Part shown: in pieces, positions 31,897 through 47,800 of the stretch
Layout of the letters: the number at the start of each line of letters is the position of its first letter
How positions within the stretch are numbered: the stretch's first letter is position 1
NCBI GenBank assembly: GCA_977006965.1
Contig: OZ345359.1
Span: 3,038,001 to 3,102,000, forward strand
Reading direction: 5' to 3'
DNA: 64,000 nt
Source of the DNA: Phymatolithon calcareum
Taxonomy: Eukaryota; Rhodophyta; Florideophyceae; Hapalidiales
Program-made: the position numbers and the translations under genes
The notes under the pieces: generated by a model
Database searches by the model: none
Told to the model about the DNA's origin: nothing
Seen by the model: only the letters and a program-made list of their open reading frames with translations

Positions 31897-34800
31897 ATGA
31901 CTGATATACACGGGTCATTACAGTCAGAACTGTCAAATCAGTCAAAACAGTCATATCGGTCAATAATAAATTCCTCGTGTGCACGCCGGTTGAGTAGACC
32001 AACCACGAGACGCATTTCTGGCATTCTACATGCCTGCGCATTCAGTTTGGATCCAGCTGTGACCAGAGGTTTTCACCAGAACATCTCCCTGGGTGAGTGT
32101 CTCATAGATCGATCAGGACAAGATGTTGCAATCAGTGCCAACCGGTCCCAGACTGTCCCAGACGGTGGCAAAGAAGCACACAAGGTGTGACACCGTGATA
32201 TACACGTCATTATGACTGATATACACGGGTCATTACAGTCAGAACTGTCAAATCAGTCAAAACAGTCATATCGGTCAATAATAAATTCGTCGTGTGCACG
32301 CCGGTTGAGTAGACCAACCACGAGACGCATTTCTGGCATTCTACATGCCTGCGCATTCAGTTTGGATCCAGCTGTGACCAGAGGTTTTCACCAGAACATC
32401 TCCCTGGGTGAGTGTCTCATAGATCGATCAGGACAAGATGTTGCAATCAGTGCCAACCGGTCCCAGACTGTCCCAGACGGTGGCAAAGAAGCACACAAGG
32501 TGTGACACCGTGATATACACGTCATTATGACTGATATACACGGGTCATTACAGTCAGAACTGTCAAATCAGTCAAAACAGTCATATCGGTCAATAATAAA
32601 TTCGTCGTGTGCACGCCGGTTGAGTAGACCAACCACGAGACGCATTTCTGGCATTCTACATGCCTGCGCATTCAGTTTGGATCCAGCTGTGACCAGAGGT
32701 TTTCACCAGAACATCTCCCTGGGTGAGTGTCTCATAGATCGATCAGGATAAGATGTTGCAATCGGTTGCAACCGGTTGCAATCAGTGCCAACAGGTCCCA
32801 CGCGGTCCCAAACGGTGGCAAAGAAGCACACAAGGTGTGACACCGTGATATACACGTCATTATGACTGATATACACGGGTCATTACAGTCAGAACTGTCA
32901 AATCAGTCAAAACAGTCATATCGGTCAATAATAAATTCGTCGTGTGCACGCCGGTTGAGTAGACCAACCACGAGACGCATTTCTGGCATTCTACATGCCT
33001 GCGCATTCAGTTTGGATCCAGCTGTGACCAGAGGTTTTCACCAGAACATCTCCCTGGGTGAGTGTCTCATAGATCGATCAGGACAAGATGTTGCAATCAG
33101 TGCCAACCGGTCCCAGACTGTCCCAGACGGTGGCAAAGAAGCACACAAGGTGTGACACCGTGATATACACGTCATTATGACTGATATACACGGGTCATTA
33201 CAGTCAGAACTGTCAAATCAGTCAAAACAGTCATATCGGTCAATAATAAATTCGTCGTGTGCACGCCGGTTGAGTAGACCAACCACGAGACGCATTTCTG
33301 GCATTCTACATGCCTGCGCATTCAGTTTGGATCCAGCTGTGACCAGAGGTTTTCACCAGAACATCTCCCTGGGTGAGTGTCTCATTGATCGATCAGGATA
33401 AGATGTTGCAATCGGTTGCAACCGGTTGCAATCAGTGCCAACAGGTCCCACGCGGTCCCAAACGGTGGCAAAGAAGCACACAAGGTGTGACACCGTGATA
33501 TACACGTCATTATGACTGATATACACGGGTCATTACAGTCAGAACTGTCAAATCAGTCAAAACAGTCATATCGGTCAATAATAAATTCGTCGTGTGCACG
33601 CCGGTTGAGTAGACCAACCACGAGACGCATTTCTGGCATTCTACATGCCTGCGCATTCAGTTTGGATCCAGCTGTGACCAGAGGTTTTCACCAGAACATC
33701 TCCCTGGGTGAGTGTCTCATAGATCGATCAGGACAAGATGTTGCAATCAGTGCCAACCGGTCCCAGACTGTCCCAGACGGTGGCAAAGAAGCACACAAGG
33801 TGTGACACCGTGATATACACGTCATTATGACTGATATACACGGGTCATTACAGTCAGAACTGTCAAATCAGTCAAAACAGTCATATCGGTCAATAATAAA
33901 TTCGTCGTGTGCACGCCGGTTGAGTAGACCAACCACGAGACGCATTTCTGGCATTCTACATGCCTGCGCATTCAGTTTGGATCCAGCTGTGACCAGAGGT
34001 TTTCACCAGAACATCTCCCTGGGTGAGTGTCTCATAGATCGATCAGGACAAGATGTTGCAATCAGTGCCAACCGGTCCCAGACTGTCCCAGACGGTGGCA
34101 AAGAAGCACACAAGGTGTGACACCGTGATATACACGTCATTATGACTGATATACACGGGTCATTACAGTCAGAACTGTCAAATCAGTCAAAACAGTCATA
34201 TCGGTCAATAATAAATTCGTCGTGTGCACGCCGGTTGAGTAGACCAACCACGAGACGCATTTCTGGCATTCTACATGCCTGCGCATTCAGTTTGGATCCA
34301 GCTGTGACCAGAGGTTTTCACCAGAACATCTCCCTGGGTGAGTGTCTCATAGATCGATCAGGATAAGATGTTGCAATCGGTTGCAACCGGTTGCAATCAG
34401 TGCCAACAGGTCCCACGCGGTCCCAAACGGTGGCAAAGAAGCACACAAGGTGTGACACCGTGATATACACGTCATTATGACTGATATACACGGGTCATTA
34501 CAGTCAGAACTGTCAAATCAGTCAAAACAGTCATATCGGTCAATAATAAATTCGTCGTGTGCACGCCGGTTGAGTAGACCAACCACGAGACGCATTTCTG
34601 GCATTCTACATGCCTGCGCATTCAGTTTAGATCCAGCTGTGACCAGAGGTTTTCACCAGAACATCTCCCTGGGTGAGTGTCTCATTGATCGATCAGGACA
34701 AGATGTTGCAATCGGTTGCAACCGGTTACAATCAGTGCCAACAGGTCCCACGCGGTCGCAAACGTTGGCAAAGAAGCACACAAGGTGTGACACCGTGATA

Positions 34801-37706
34801 TACACGTCATTATGACTGATATACACGGGTCATTACAGTCAGAACTGTCAAATCAGTCAAAACAGTCATATCGGTCAATAATAAATTCCTCGTGTGCACG
34901 CCGGTTGAGTAGACCAACCACGAGACGCATTTCTGGCATTCTACATGCCTGCGCATTCAGTTTGGATCCAGCTGTGACCAGAGGTTTTCACCAGAACATC
35001 TCCCTGGGTGAGTGTCTCATAGATCGATCAGGACAAGATGTTGCAATCAGTGCCAACCGGTCCCAGACTGTCCCAGACGGTGGCAAAGAAGCACACAAGG
35101 TGTGACACCGTGATATACACGTCATTATGACTGATATACACGGGTCATTACAGTCAGAACTGTCAAATCAGTCAAAACAGTCATATCGGTCAATAATAAA
35201 TTCGTCGTGTGCACGCCGGTTGAGTAGACCAACCACGAGACGCATTTCTGGCATTCTACATGCCTGCGCATTCAGTTTGGATCCAGCTGTGACCAGAGGT
35301 TTTCACCAGAACATCTCCCTGGGTGAGTGTCTCATAGATCGATCAGGACAAGATGTTGCAATCAGTGCCAACCGGTCCCAGACTGTCCCAGACGGTGGCA
35401 AAGAAGCACACAAGGTGTGACACCGTGATATACACGTCATTATGACTGATATACACGGGTCATTACAGTCAGAACTGTCAAATCAGTCAAAACAGTCATA
35501 TCGGTCAATAATAAATTCGTCGTGTGCACGCCGGTTGAGTAGACCAACCACGAGACGCATTTCTGGCATTCTACATGCCTGCGCATTCAGTTTGGATCCA
35601 GCTGTGACCAGAGGTTTTCACCAGAACATCTCCCTGGGTGAGTGTCTCATAGATCGATCAGGATAAGATGTTGCAATCGGTTGCAACCGGTTGCAATCAG
35701 TGCCAACAGGTCCCACGCGGTCCCAAACGGTGGCAAAGAAGCACACAAGGTGTGACACCGTGATATACACGTCATTATGACTGATATACACGGGTCATTA
35801 CAGTCAGAACTGTCAAATCAGTCAAAACAGTCATATCGGTCAATAATAAATTCGTCGTGTGCACGCCGGTTGAGTAGACCAACCACGAGACGCATTTCTG
35901 GCATTCTACATGCCTGCGCATTCAGTTTGGATCCAGCTGTGACCAGAGGTTTTCACCAGAACATCTCCCTGGGTGAGTGTCTCATAGATCGATCAGGACA
36001 AGATGTTGCAATCAGTGCCAACCGGTCCCAGACTGTCCCAGACGGTGGCAAAGAAGCACACAAGGTGTGACACCGTGATATACACGTCATTATGACTGAT
36101 ATACACGGGTCATTACAGTCAGAACTGTCAAATCAGTCAAAACAGTCATATCGGTCAATAATAAATTCGTCGTGTGCACGCCGGTTGAGTAGACCAACCA
36201 CGAGACGCATTTCTGGCATTCTACATGCCTGCGCATTCAGTTTGGATCCAGCTGTGACCAGAGGTTTTCACCAGAACATCTCCCTGGGTGAGTGTCTCAT
36301 TGATCGATCAGGATAAGATGTTGCAATCGGTTGCAACCGGTTGCAATCAGTGCCAACAGGTCCCACGCGGTCCCAAACGGTGGCAAAGAAGCACACAAGG
36401 TGTGACACCGTGATATACACGTCATTATGACTGATATACACGGGTCATTACAGTCAGAACTGTCAAATCAGTCAAAACAGTCATATCGGTCAATAATAAA
36501 TTCGTCGTGTGCACGCCGGTTGAGTAGACCAACCACGAGACGCATTTCTGGCATTCTACATGCCTGCGCATTCAGTTTGGATCCAGCTGTGACCAGAGGT
36601 TTTCACCAGAACATCTCCCTGGGTGAGTGTCTCATAGATCGATCAGGACAAGATGTTGCAATCAGTGCCAACCGGTCCCAGACTGTCCCAGACGGTGGCA
36701 AAGAAGCACACAAGGTGTGACACCGTGATATACACGTCATTATGACTGATATACACGGGTCATTACAGTCAGAACTGTCAAATCAGTCAAAACAGTCATA
36801 TCGGTCAATAATAAATTCCTCGTGTGCACGCCGGTTGAGTAGACCAACCACGAGACGCATTTCTGGCATTCTACATGCCTGCGCATTCAGTTTGGATCCA
36901 GCTGTGACCAGAGGTTTTCACCAGAACATCTCCCTGGGTGAGTGTCTCATAGATCGATCAGGACAAGATGTTGCAATCAGTGCCAACCGGTCCCAGACTG
37001 TCCCAGACGGTGGCAAAGAAGCACACAAGGTGTGACACCGTGATATACACGTCATTATGACTGATATACACGGGTCATTACAGTCAGAACTGTCAAATCA
37101 GTCAAAACAGTCATATCGGTCAATAATAAATTCGTCGTGTGCACGCCGGTTGAGTAGACCAACCACGAGACGCATTTCTGGCATTCTACATGCCTGCGCA
37201 TTCAGTTTGGATCCAGCTGTGACCAGAGGTTTTCACCAGAACATCTCCCTGGGTGAGTGTCTCATAGATCGATCAGGACAAGATGTTGCAATCAGTGCCA
37301 ACCGGTCCCAGACTGTCCCAGACGGTGGCAAAGAAGCACACAAGGTGTGACACCGTGATATACACGTCATTATGACTGATATACACGGGTCATTACAGTC
37401 AGAACTGTCAAATCAGTCAAAACAGTCATATCGGTCAATAATAAATTCGTCGTGTGCACGCCGGTTGAGTAGACCAACCACGAGACGCATTTCTGGCATT
37501 CTACATGCCTGCGCATTCAGTTTGGATCCAGCTGTGACCAGAGGTTTTCACCAGAACATCTCCCTGGGTGAGTGTCTCATAGATCGATCAGGATAAGATG
37601 TTGCAATCGGTTGCAACCGGTTGCAATCAGTGCCAACAGGTCCCACGCGGTCCCAAACGGTGGCAAAGAAGCACACAAGGTGTGACACCGTGATATACAC
37701 GTCATT
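31897..37706 (+). repeat. Mixed-order zone with a B-B' junction
   Basis: Order: A A B A B A A B B' A A B A B A A A B. It starts like a third 2,245-bp heptamer (AAB) and then breaks. Units 34,142 (B) and 34,477 (B') are adjacent, the likely scar of an unequal exchange. It is the last place the B' haplotype is seen. Confidence 0.85.
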
Positions 37707-40700
37707 ATGACTGATATACACGGGTCATTACAGTCAGAACTGTCAAATCAGTCAAAACAGTCATATCGGTCAATAATAAATTCGTCGTGTGCACGCCGGT
37801 TGAGTAGACCAACCACGAGACGCATTTCTGGCATTCTACATGCCTGCGCATTCAGTTTGGATCCAGCTGTGACCAGAGGTTTTCACCAGAACATCTCCCT
37901 GGGTGAGTGTCTCATAGATCGATCAGGACAAGATGTTGCAATCAGTGCCAACCGGTCCCAGACTGTCCCAGACGGTGGCAAAGAAGCACACAAGGTGTGA
38001 CACCGTGATATACACGTCATTATGACTGATATACACGGGTCATTACAGTCAGAACTGTCAAATCAGTCAAAACAGTCATATCGGTCAATAATAAATTCCT
38101 CGTGTGCACGCCGGTTGAGTAGACCAACCACGAGACGCATTTCTGGCATTCTACATGCCTGCGCATTCAGTTTGGATCCAGCTGTGACCAGAGGTTTTCA
38201 CCAGAACATCTCCCTGGGTGAGTGTCTCATTGATCGATCAGGATAAGATGTTGCAATCGGTTGCAACCGGTTGCAATCAGTGCCAACAGGTCCCACGCGG
38301 TCCCAAACGGTGGCAAAGAAGCACACAAGGTGTGACACCGTGATATACACGTCATTATGACTGATATACACGGGTCATTACAGTCAGAACTGTCAAATCA
38401 GTCAAAACAGTCATATCGGTCAATAATAAATTCGTCGTGTGCACGCCGGTTGAGTAGACCAACCACGAGACGCATTTCTGGCATTCTACATGCCTGCGCA
38501 TTCAGTTTGGATCCAGCTGTGACCAGAGGTTTTCACCAGAACATCTCCCTGGGTGAGTGTCTCATAGATCGATCAGGACAAGATGTTGCAATCAGTGCCA
38601 ACCGGTCCCAGACTGTCCCAGACGGTGGCAAAGAAGCACACAAGGTGTGACACCGTGATATACACGTCATTATGACTGATATACACGGGTCATTACAGTC
38701 AGAACTGTCAAATCAGTCAAAACAGTCATATCGGTCAATAATAAATTCCTCGTGTGCACGCCGGTTGAGTAGACCAACCACGAGACGCATTTCTGGCATT
38801 CTACATGCCTGCGCATTCAGTTTGGATCCAGCTGTGACCAGAGGTTTTCACCAGAACATCTCCCTGGGTGAGTGTCTCATTGATCGATCAGGATAAGATG
38901 TTGCAATCGGTTGCAACCGGTTGCAATCAGTGCCAACAGGTCCCACGCGGTCCCAAACGGTGGCAAAGAAGCACACAAGGTGTGACACCGTGATATACAC
39001 GTCATTATGACTGATATACACGGGTCATTACAGTCAGAACTGTCAAATCAGTCAAAACAGTCATATCGGTCAATAATAAATTCGTCGTGTGCACGCCGGT
39101 TGAGTAGACCAACCACGAGACGCATTTCTGGCATTCTACATGCCTGCGCATTCAGTTTGGATCCAGCTGTGACCAGAGGTTTTCACCAGAACATCTCCCT
39201 GGGTGAGTGTCTCATAGATCGATCAGGACAAGATGTTGCAATCAGTGCCAACCGGTCCCAGACTGTCCCAGACGGTGGCAAAGAAGCACACAAGGTGTGA
39301 CACCGTGATATACACGTCATTATGACTGATATACACGGGTCATTACAGTCAGAACTGTCAAATCAGTCAAAACAGTCATATCGGTCAATAATAAATTCCT
39401 CGTGTGCACGCCGGTTGAGTAGACCAACCACGAGACGCATTTCTGGCATTCTACATGCCTGCGCATTCAGTTTGGATCCAGCTGTGACCAGAGGTTTTCA
39501 CCAGAACATCTCCCTGGGTGAGTGTCTCATTGATCGATCAGGATAAGATGTTGCAATCGGTTGCAACCGGTTGCAATCAGTGCCAACAGGTCCCACGCGG
39601 TCCCAAACGGTGGCAAAGAAGCACACAAGGTGTGACACCGTGATATACACGTCATTATGACTGATATACACGGGTCATTACAGTCAGAACTGTCAAATCA
39701 GTCAAAACAGTCATATCGGTCAATAATAAATTCGTCGTGTGCACGCCGGTTGAGTAGACCAACCACGAGACGCATTTCTGGCATTCTACATGCCTGCGCA
39801 TTCAGTTTGGATCCAGCTGTGACCAGAGGTTTTCACCAGAACATCTCCCTGGGTGAGTGTCTCATAGATCGATCAGGACAAGATGTTGCAATCAGTGCCA
39901 ACCGGTCCCAGACTGTCCCAGACGGTGGCAAAGAAGCACACAAGGTGTGACACCGTGATATACACGTCATTATGACTGATATACACGGGTCATTACAGTC
40001 AGAACTGTCAAATCAGTCAAAACAGTCATATCGGTCAATAATAAATTCCTCGTGTGCACGCCGGTTGAGTAGACCAACCACGAGACGCATTTCTGGCATT
40101 CTACATGCCTGCGCATTCAGTTTGGATCCAGCTGTGACCAGAGGTTTTCACCAGAACATCTCCCTGGGTGAGTGTCTCATTGATCGATCAGGATAAGATG
40201 TTGCAATCGGTTGCAACCGGTTGCAATCAGTGCCAACAGGTCCCACGCGGTCCCAAACGGTGGCAAAGAAGCACACAAGGTGTGACACCGTGATATACAC
40301 GTCATTATGACTGATATACACGGGTCATTACAGTCAGAACTGTCAAATCAGTCAAAACAGTCATATCGGTCAATAATAAATTCGTCGTGTGCACGCCGGT
40401 TGAGTAGACCAACCACGAGACGCATTTCTGGCATTCTACATGCCTGCGCATTCAGTTTGGATCCAGCTGTGACCAGAGGTTTTCACCAGAACATCTCCCT
40501 GGGTGAGTGTCTCATAGATCGATCAGGACAAGATGTTGCAATCAGTGCCAACCGGTCCCAGACTGTCCCAGACGGTGGCAAAGAAGCACACAAGGTGTGA
40601 CACCGTGATATACACGTCATTATGACTGATATACACGGGTCATTACAGTCAGAACTGTCAAATCAGTCAAAACAGTCATATCGGTCAATAATAAATTCCT

Positions 40701-43700
40701 CGTGTGCACGCCGGTTGAGTAGACCAACCACGAGACGCATTTCTGGCATTCTACATGCCTGCGCATTCAGTTTGGATCCAGCTGTGACCAGAGGTTTTCA
40801 CCAGAACATCTCCCTGGGTGAGTGTCTCATTGATCGATCAGGATAAGATGTTGCAATCGGTTGCAACCGGTTGCAATCAGTGCCAACAGGTCCCACGCGG
40901 TCCCAAACGGTGGCAAAGAAGCACACAAGGTGTGACACCGTGATATACACGTCATTATGACTGATATACACGGGTCATTACAGTCAGAACTGTCAAATCA
41001 GTCAAAACAGTCATATCGGTCAATAATAAATTCGTCGTGTGCACGCCGGTTGAGTAGACCAACCACGAGACGCATTTCTGGCATTCTACATGCCTGCGCA
41101 TTCAGTTTGGATCCAGCTGTGACCAGAGGTTTTCACCAGAACATCTCCCTGGGTGAGTGTCTCATAGATCGATCAGGACAAGATGTTGCAATCAGTGCCA
41201 ACCGGTCCCAGACTGTCCCAGACGGTGGCAAAGAAGCACACAAGGTGTGACACCGTGATATACACGTCATTATGACTGATATACACGGGTCATTACAGTC
41301 AGAACTGTCAAATCAGTCAAAACAGTCATATCGGTCAATAATAAATTCCTCGTGTGCACGCCGGTTGAGTAGACCAACCACGAGACGCATTTCTGGCATT
41401 CTACATGCCTGCGCATTCAGTTTGGATCCAGCTGTGACCAGAGGTTTTCACCAGAACATCTCCCTGGGTGAGTGTCTCATTGATCGATCAGGATAAGATG
41501 TTGCAATCGGTTGCAACCGGTTGCAATCAGTGCCAACAGGTCCCACGCGGTCCCAAACGGTGGCAAAGAAGCACACAAGGTGTGACACCGTGATATACAC
41601 GTCATTATGACTGATATACACGGGTCATTACAGTCAGAACTGTCAAATCAGTCAAAACAGTCATATCGGTCAATAATAAATTCGTCGTGTGCACGCCGGT
41701 TGAGTAGACCAACCACGAGACGCATTTCTGGCATTCTACATGCCTGCGCATTCAGTTTGGATCCAGCTGTGACCAGAGGTTTTCACCAGAACATCTCCCT
41801 GGGTGAGTGTCTCATAGATCGATCAGGACAAGATGTTGCAATCAGTGCCAACCGGTCCCAGACTGTCCCAGACGGTGGCAAAGAAGCACACAAGGTGTGA
41901 CACCGTGATATACACGTCATTATGACTGATATACACGGGTCATTACAGTCAGAACTGTCAAATCAGTCAAAACAGTCATATCGGTCAATAATAAATTCCT
42001 CGTGTGCACGCCGGTTGAGTAGACCAACCACGAGACGCATTTCTGGCATTCTACATGCCTGCGCATTCAGTTTGGATCCAGCTGTGACCAGAGGTTTTCA
42101 CCAGAACATCTCCCTGGGTGAGTGTCTCATTGATCGATCAGGATAAGATGTTGCAATCGGTTGCAACCGGTTGCAATCAGTGCCAACAGGTCCCACGCGG
42201 TCCCAAACGGTGGCAAAGAAGCACACAAGGTGTGACACCGTGATATACACGTCATTATGACTGATATACACGGGTCATTACAGTCAGAACTGTCAAATCA
42301 GTCAAAACAGTCATATCGGTCAATAATAAATTCGTCGTGTGCACGCCGGTTGAGTAGACCAACCACGAGACGCATTTCTGGCATTCTACATGCCTGCGCA
42401 TTCAGTTTGGATCCAGCTGTGACCAGAGGTTTTCACCAGAACATCTCCCTGGGTGAGTGTCTCATAGATCGATCAGGACAAGATGTTGCAATCAGTGCCA
42501 ACCGGTCCCAGACTGTCCCAGACGGTGGCAAAGAAGCACACAAGGTGTGACACCGTGATATACACGTCATTATGACTGATATACACGGGTCATTACAGTC
42601 AGAACTGTCAAATCAGTCAAAACAGTCATATCGGTCAATAATAAATTCCTCGTGTGCACGCCGGTTGAGTAGACCAACCACGAGACGCATTTCTGGCATT
42701 CTACATGCCTGCGCATTCAGTTTGGATCCAGCTGTGACCAGAGGTTTTCACCAGAACATCTCCCTGGGTGAGTGTCTCATTGATCGATCAGGATAAGATG
42801 TTGCAATCGGTTGCAACCGGTTGCAATCAGTGCCAACAGGTCCCACGCGGTCCCAAACGGTGGCAAAGAAGCACACAAGGTGTGACACCGTGATATACAC
42901 GTCATTATGACTGATATACACGGGTCATTACAGTCAGAACTGTCAAATCAGTCAAAACAGTCATATCGGTCAATAATAAATTCGTCGTGTGCACGCCGGT
43001 TGAGTAGACCAACCACGAGACGCATTTCTGGCATTCTACATGCCTGCGCATTCAGTTTGGATCCAGCTGTGACCAGAGGTTTTCACCAGAACATCTCCCT
43101 GGGTGAGTGTCTCATAGATCGATCAGGACAAGATGTTGCAATCAGTGCCAACCGGTCCCAGACTGTCCCAGACGGTGGCAAAGAAGCACACAAGGTGTGA
43201 CACCGTGATATACACGTCATTATGACTGATATACACGGGTCATTACAGTCAGAACTGTCAAATCAGTCAAAACAGTCATATCGGTCAATAATAAATTCCT
43301 CGTGTGCACGCCGGTTGAGTAGACCAACCACGAGACGCATTTCTGGCATTCTACATGCCTGCGCATTCAGTTTGGATCCAGCTGTGACCAGAGGTTTTCA
43401 CCAGAACATCTCCCTGGGTGAGTGTCTCATTGATCGATCAGGATAAGATGTTGCAATCGGTTGCAACCGGTTGCAATCAGTGCCAACAGGTCCCACGCGG
43501 TCCCAAACGGTGGCAAAGAAGCACACAAGGTGTGACACCGTGATATACACGTCATTATGACTGATATACACGGGTCATTACAGTCAGAACTGTCAAATCA
43601 GTCAAAACAGTCATATCGGTCAATAATAAATTCGTCGTGTGCACGCCGGTTGAGTAGACCAACCACGAGACGCATTTCTGGCATTCTACATGCCTGCGCA

Positions 43701-44856
43701 TTCAGTTTGGATCCAGCTGTGACCAGAGGTTTTCACCAGAACATCTCCCTGGGTGAGTGTCTCATAGATCGATCAGGACAAGATGTTGCAATCAGTGCCA
43801 ACCGGTCCCAGACTGTCCCAGACGGTGGCAAAGAAGCACACAAGGTGTGACACCGTGATATACACGTCATTATGACTGATATACACGGGTCATTACAGTC
43901 AGAACTGTCAAATCAGTCAAAACAGTCATATCGGTCAATAATAAATTCCTCGTGTGCACGCCGGTTGAGTAGACCAACCACGAGACGCATTTCTGGCATT
44001 CTACATGCCTGCGCATTCAGTTTGGATCCAGCTGTGACCAGAGGTTTTCACCAGAACATCTCCCTGGGTGAGTGTCTCATTGATCGATCAGGATAAGATG
44101 TTGCAATCGGTTGCAACCGGTTGCAATCAGTGCCAACAGGTCCCACGCGGTCCCAAACGGTGGCAAAGAAGCACACAAGGTGTGACACCGTGATATACAC
44201 GTCATTATGACTGATATACACGGGTCATTACAGTCAGAACTGTCAAATCAGTCAAAACAGTCATATCGGTCAATAATAAATTCGTCGTGTGCACGCCGGT
44301 TGAGTAGACCAACCACGAGACGCATTTCTGGCATTCTACATGCCTGCGCATTCAGTTTGGATCCAGCTGTGACCAGAGGTTTTCACCAGAACATCTCCCT
44401 GGGTGAGTGTCTCATAGATCGATCAGGACAAGATGTTGCAATCAGTGCCAACCGGTCCCAGACTGTCCCAGACGGTGGCAAAGAAGCACACAAGGTGTGA
44501 CACCGTGATATACACGTCATTATGACTGATATACACGGGTCATTACAGTCAGAACTGTCAAATCAGTCAAAACAGTCATATCGGTCAATAATAAATTCGT
44601 CGTGTGCACGCCGGTTGAGTAGACCAACCACGAGACGCATTTCTGGCATTCTACATGCCTGCGCATTCAGTTTGGATCCAGCTGTGACCAGAGGTTTTCA
44701 CCAGAACATCTCCCTGGGTGAGTGTCTCATTGATCGATCAGGATAAGATGTTGCAATCGGTTGCAACCGGTTGCAATCAGTGCCAACAGGTCCCACGCGG
44801 TCCCAAACGGTGGCAAAGAAGCACACAAGGTGTGACACCGTGATATACACGTCATT
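37707..44856 (+). repeat. Higher-order repeat, 650-bp AB dimer, eleven copies
   Basis: Dimers start at 37,707, 38,357, 39,007 and then every 650 bp to 44,207; 11 x 650 = 7,150 bp. The A units carry TTCGTCG and the B units TTCCTCG plus CATTGATCG and GGATAAG, so alternation is supported by base markers as well as length. The last B (44,522) has TTCGTCG instead. Confidence 0.95.
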
Positions 44857-47800
44857 ATGACTGATATACACGGGTCATTACAGTCAGAACTGTCAAATCA
44901 GTCAAAACAGTCATATCAGTCAATAATAAATTCGTCGTGTGCACGCCGGTTGAGTAGACCAACCACGAGACGCATTTCTGGCATTCTACATGCCTGCGCA
45001 TTCAGTTTGGATCCAGCTGTGACCAGAGGTTTTCACCAGAACATCTCCCTGGGTGAGTGTCTCATAGATCGATCAGGACAAGATGTTGCAATCAGTGCCA
45101 ACCGGTCCCAGACTGTCCCAGACGGTGGCAAAGAAGCACACAAGGTGTGACACCGTGATATACACGTCATTATGACTGATATACACGGGTCATTACAGTC
45201 AGAACTGTCAAATCAGTCAAAACAGTCATATCGGTCAATAATAAATTCGTCGTGTGCACGCCGGTTGAGTAGACCAACCACGAGACGCATTTCTGGCATT
45301 CTACATGCCTGCGCATTCAGTTTGGATCCAGCTGTGACCAGAGGTTTTCACCAGAACATCTCCCTGGGTGAGTGTCTCATAGATCGATCAGGACAAGATG
45401 TTGCAATCAGTGCCAACCGGTCCCAGACTGTCCCAGACGGTGGCAAAGAAGCACACAAGGTGTGACACCGTGATATACACGTCATTATGACTGATATACA
45501 CGGGTCATTACAGTCAGAACTGTCAAATCAGTCAAAACAGTCATATCGGTCAATAATAAATTCCTCGTGTGCACGCCGGTTGAGTAGACCAACCACGAGA
45601 CGCATTTCTGGCATTCTACATGCCTGCGCATTCAGTTTGGATCCAGCTGTGACCAGAGGTTTTCACCAGAACATCTCCCTGGGTGAGTGTCTCATTGATC
45701 GATCAGGATAAGATGTTGCAATCGGTTGCAACCGGTTGCAATCAGTGCCAACAGGTCCCACGCGGTCCCAAACGGTGGCAAAGAAGCACACAAGGTGTGA
45801 CACCGTGATATACACGTCATTATGACTGATATACACGGGTCATTACAGTCAGAACTGTCAAATCAGTCAAAACAGTCATATCGGTCAATAATAAATTCCT
45901 CGTGTGCACGCCGGTTGAGTAGACCAACCACGAGACGCATTTCTGGCATTCTACATGCCTGCGCATTCAGTTTGGATCCAGCTGTGACCAGAGGTTTTCA
46001 CCAGAACATCTCCCTGGGTGAGTGTCTCATAGATCGATCAGGACAAGATGTTGCAATCAGTGCCAACCGGTCCCAGACTGTCCCAGACGGTGGCAAAGAA
46101 GCACACAAGGTGTGACACCGTGATATACACGTCATTATGACTGATATACACGGGTCATTACAGTCAGAACTGTCAAATCAGTCAAAACAGTCATATCGGT
46201 CAATAATAAATTCGTCGTGTGCACGCCGGTTGAGTAGACCAACCACGAGACGCATTTCTGGCATTCTACATGCCTGCGCATTCAGTTTGGATCCAGCTGT
46301 GACCAGAGGTTTTCACCAGAACATCTCCCTGGGTGAGTGTCTCATAGATCGATCAGGATAAGATGTTGCAATCGGTTGCAACCGGTTGCAATCAGTGCCA
46401 ACAGGTCCCACGCGGTCCCAAACGGTGGCAAAGAAGCACACAAGGTGTGACACCGTGATATACACGTCATTATGACTGATATACACGGGTCATTACAGTC
46501 AGAACTGTCAAATCAGTCAAAACAGTCATATCGGTCAATAATAAATTCGTCGTGTGCACGCCGGTTGAGTAGACCAACCACGAGACGCATTTCTGGCATT
46601 CTACATGCCTGCGCATTCAGTTTGGATCCAGCTGTGACCAGAGGTTTTCACCAGAACATCTCCCTGGGTGAGTGTCTCATAGATCGATCAGGACAAGATG
46701 TTGCAATCAGTGCCAACCGGTCCCAGACTGTCCCAGACGGTGGCAAAGAAGCACACAAGGTGTGACACCGTGATATACACGTCATTATGACTGATATACA
46801 CGGGTCATTACAGTCAGAACTGTCAAATCAGTCAAAACAGTCATATCGGTCAATAATAAATTCCTCGTGTGCACGCCGGTTGAGTAGACCAACCACGAGA
46901 CGCATTTCTGGCATTCTACATGCCTGCGCATTCAGTTTGGATCCAGCTGTGACCAGAGGTTTTCACCAGAACATCTCCCTGGGTGAGTGTCTCATTGATC
47001 GATCAGGATAAGATGTTGCAATCGGTTGCAACCGGTTGCAATCAGTGCCAACAGGTCCCACGCGGTCCCAAACGGTGGCAAAGAAGCACACAAGGTGTGA
47101 CACCGTGATATACACGTCATTATGACTGATATACACGGGTCATTACAGTCAGAACTGTCAAATCAGTCAAAACAGTCATATCGGTCAATAATAAATTCGT
47201 CGTGTGCACGCCGGTTGAGTAGACCAACCACGAGACGCATTTCTGGCATTCTACATGCCTGCGCATTCAGTTTGGATCCAGCTGTGACCAGAGGTTTTCA
47301 CCAGAACATCTCCCTGGGTGAGTGTCTCATAGATCGATCAGGACAAGATGTTGCAATCAGTGCCAACCGGTCCCAGACTGTCCCAAACGGTGGCAAAGAA
47401 GCACACAAGGTGTGACACCGTGATATACACGTCATTATGACTGATATACACGGGTCATTACAGTCAGAACTGTCAAATCAGTCAAAACAGTCATATCGGT
47501 CAATAATAAATTCCTCGTGTGCACGCCGGTTGAGTAGACCAACCACGAGACGCATTTCTGGCATTCTACATGCCTGCGCATTCAGTTTGGATCCAGCTGT
47601 GACCAGAGGTTTTCACCAGAACATCTCCCTGGGTGAGTGTCTCATAGATCGATCAGGACAAGATGTTGCAATCAGTGCCAACCGGTCCCAGACTGTCCCA
47701 GACGGTGGCAAAGAAGCACACAAGGTGTGACACCGTGATATACACGTCATTATGACTGATATACACGGGTCATTACAGTCAGAACTGTCAAATCAGTCAA

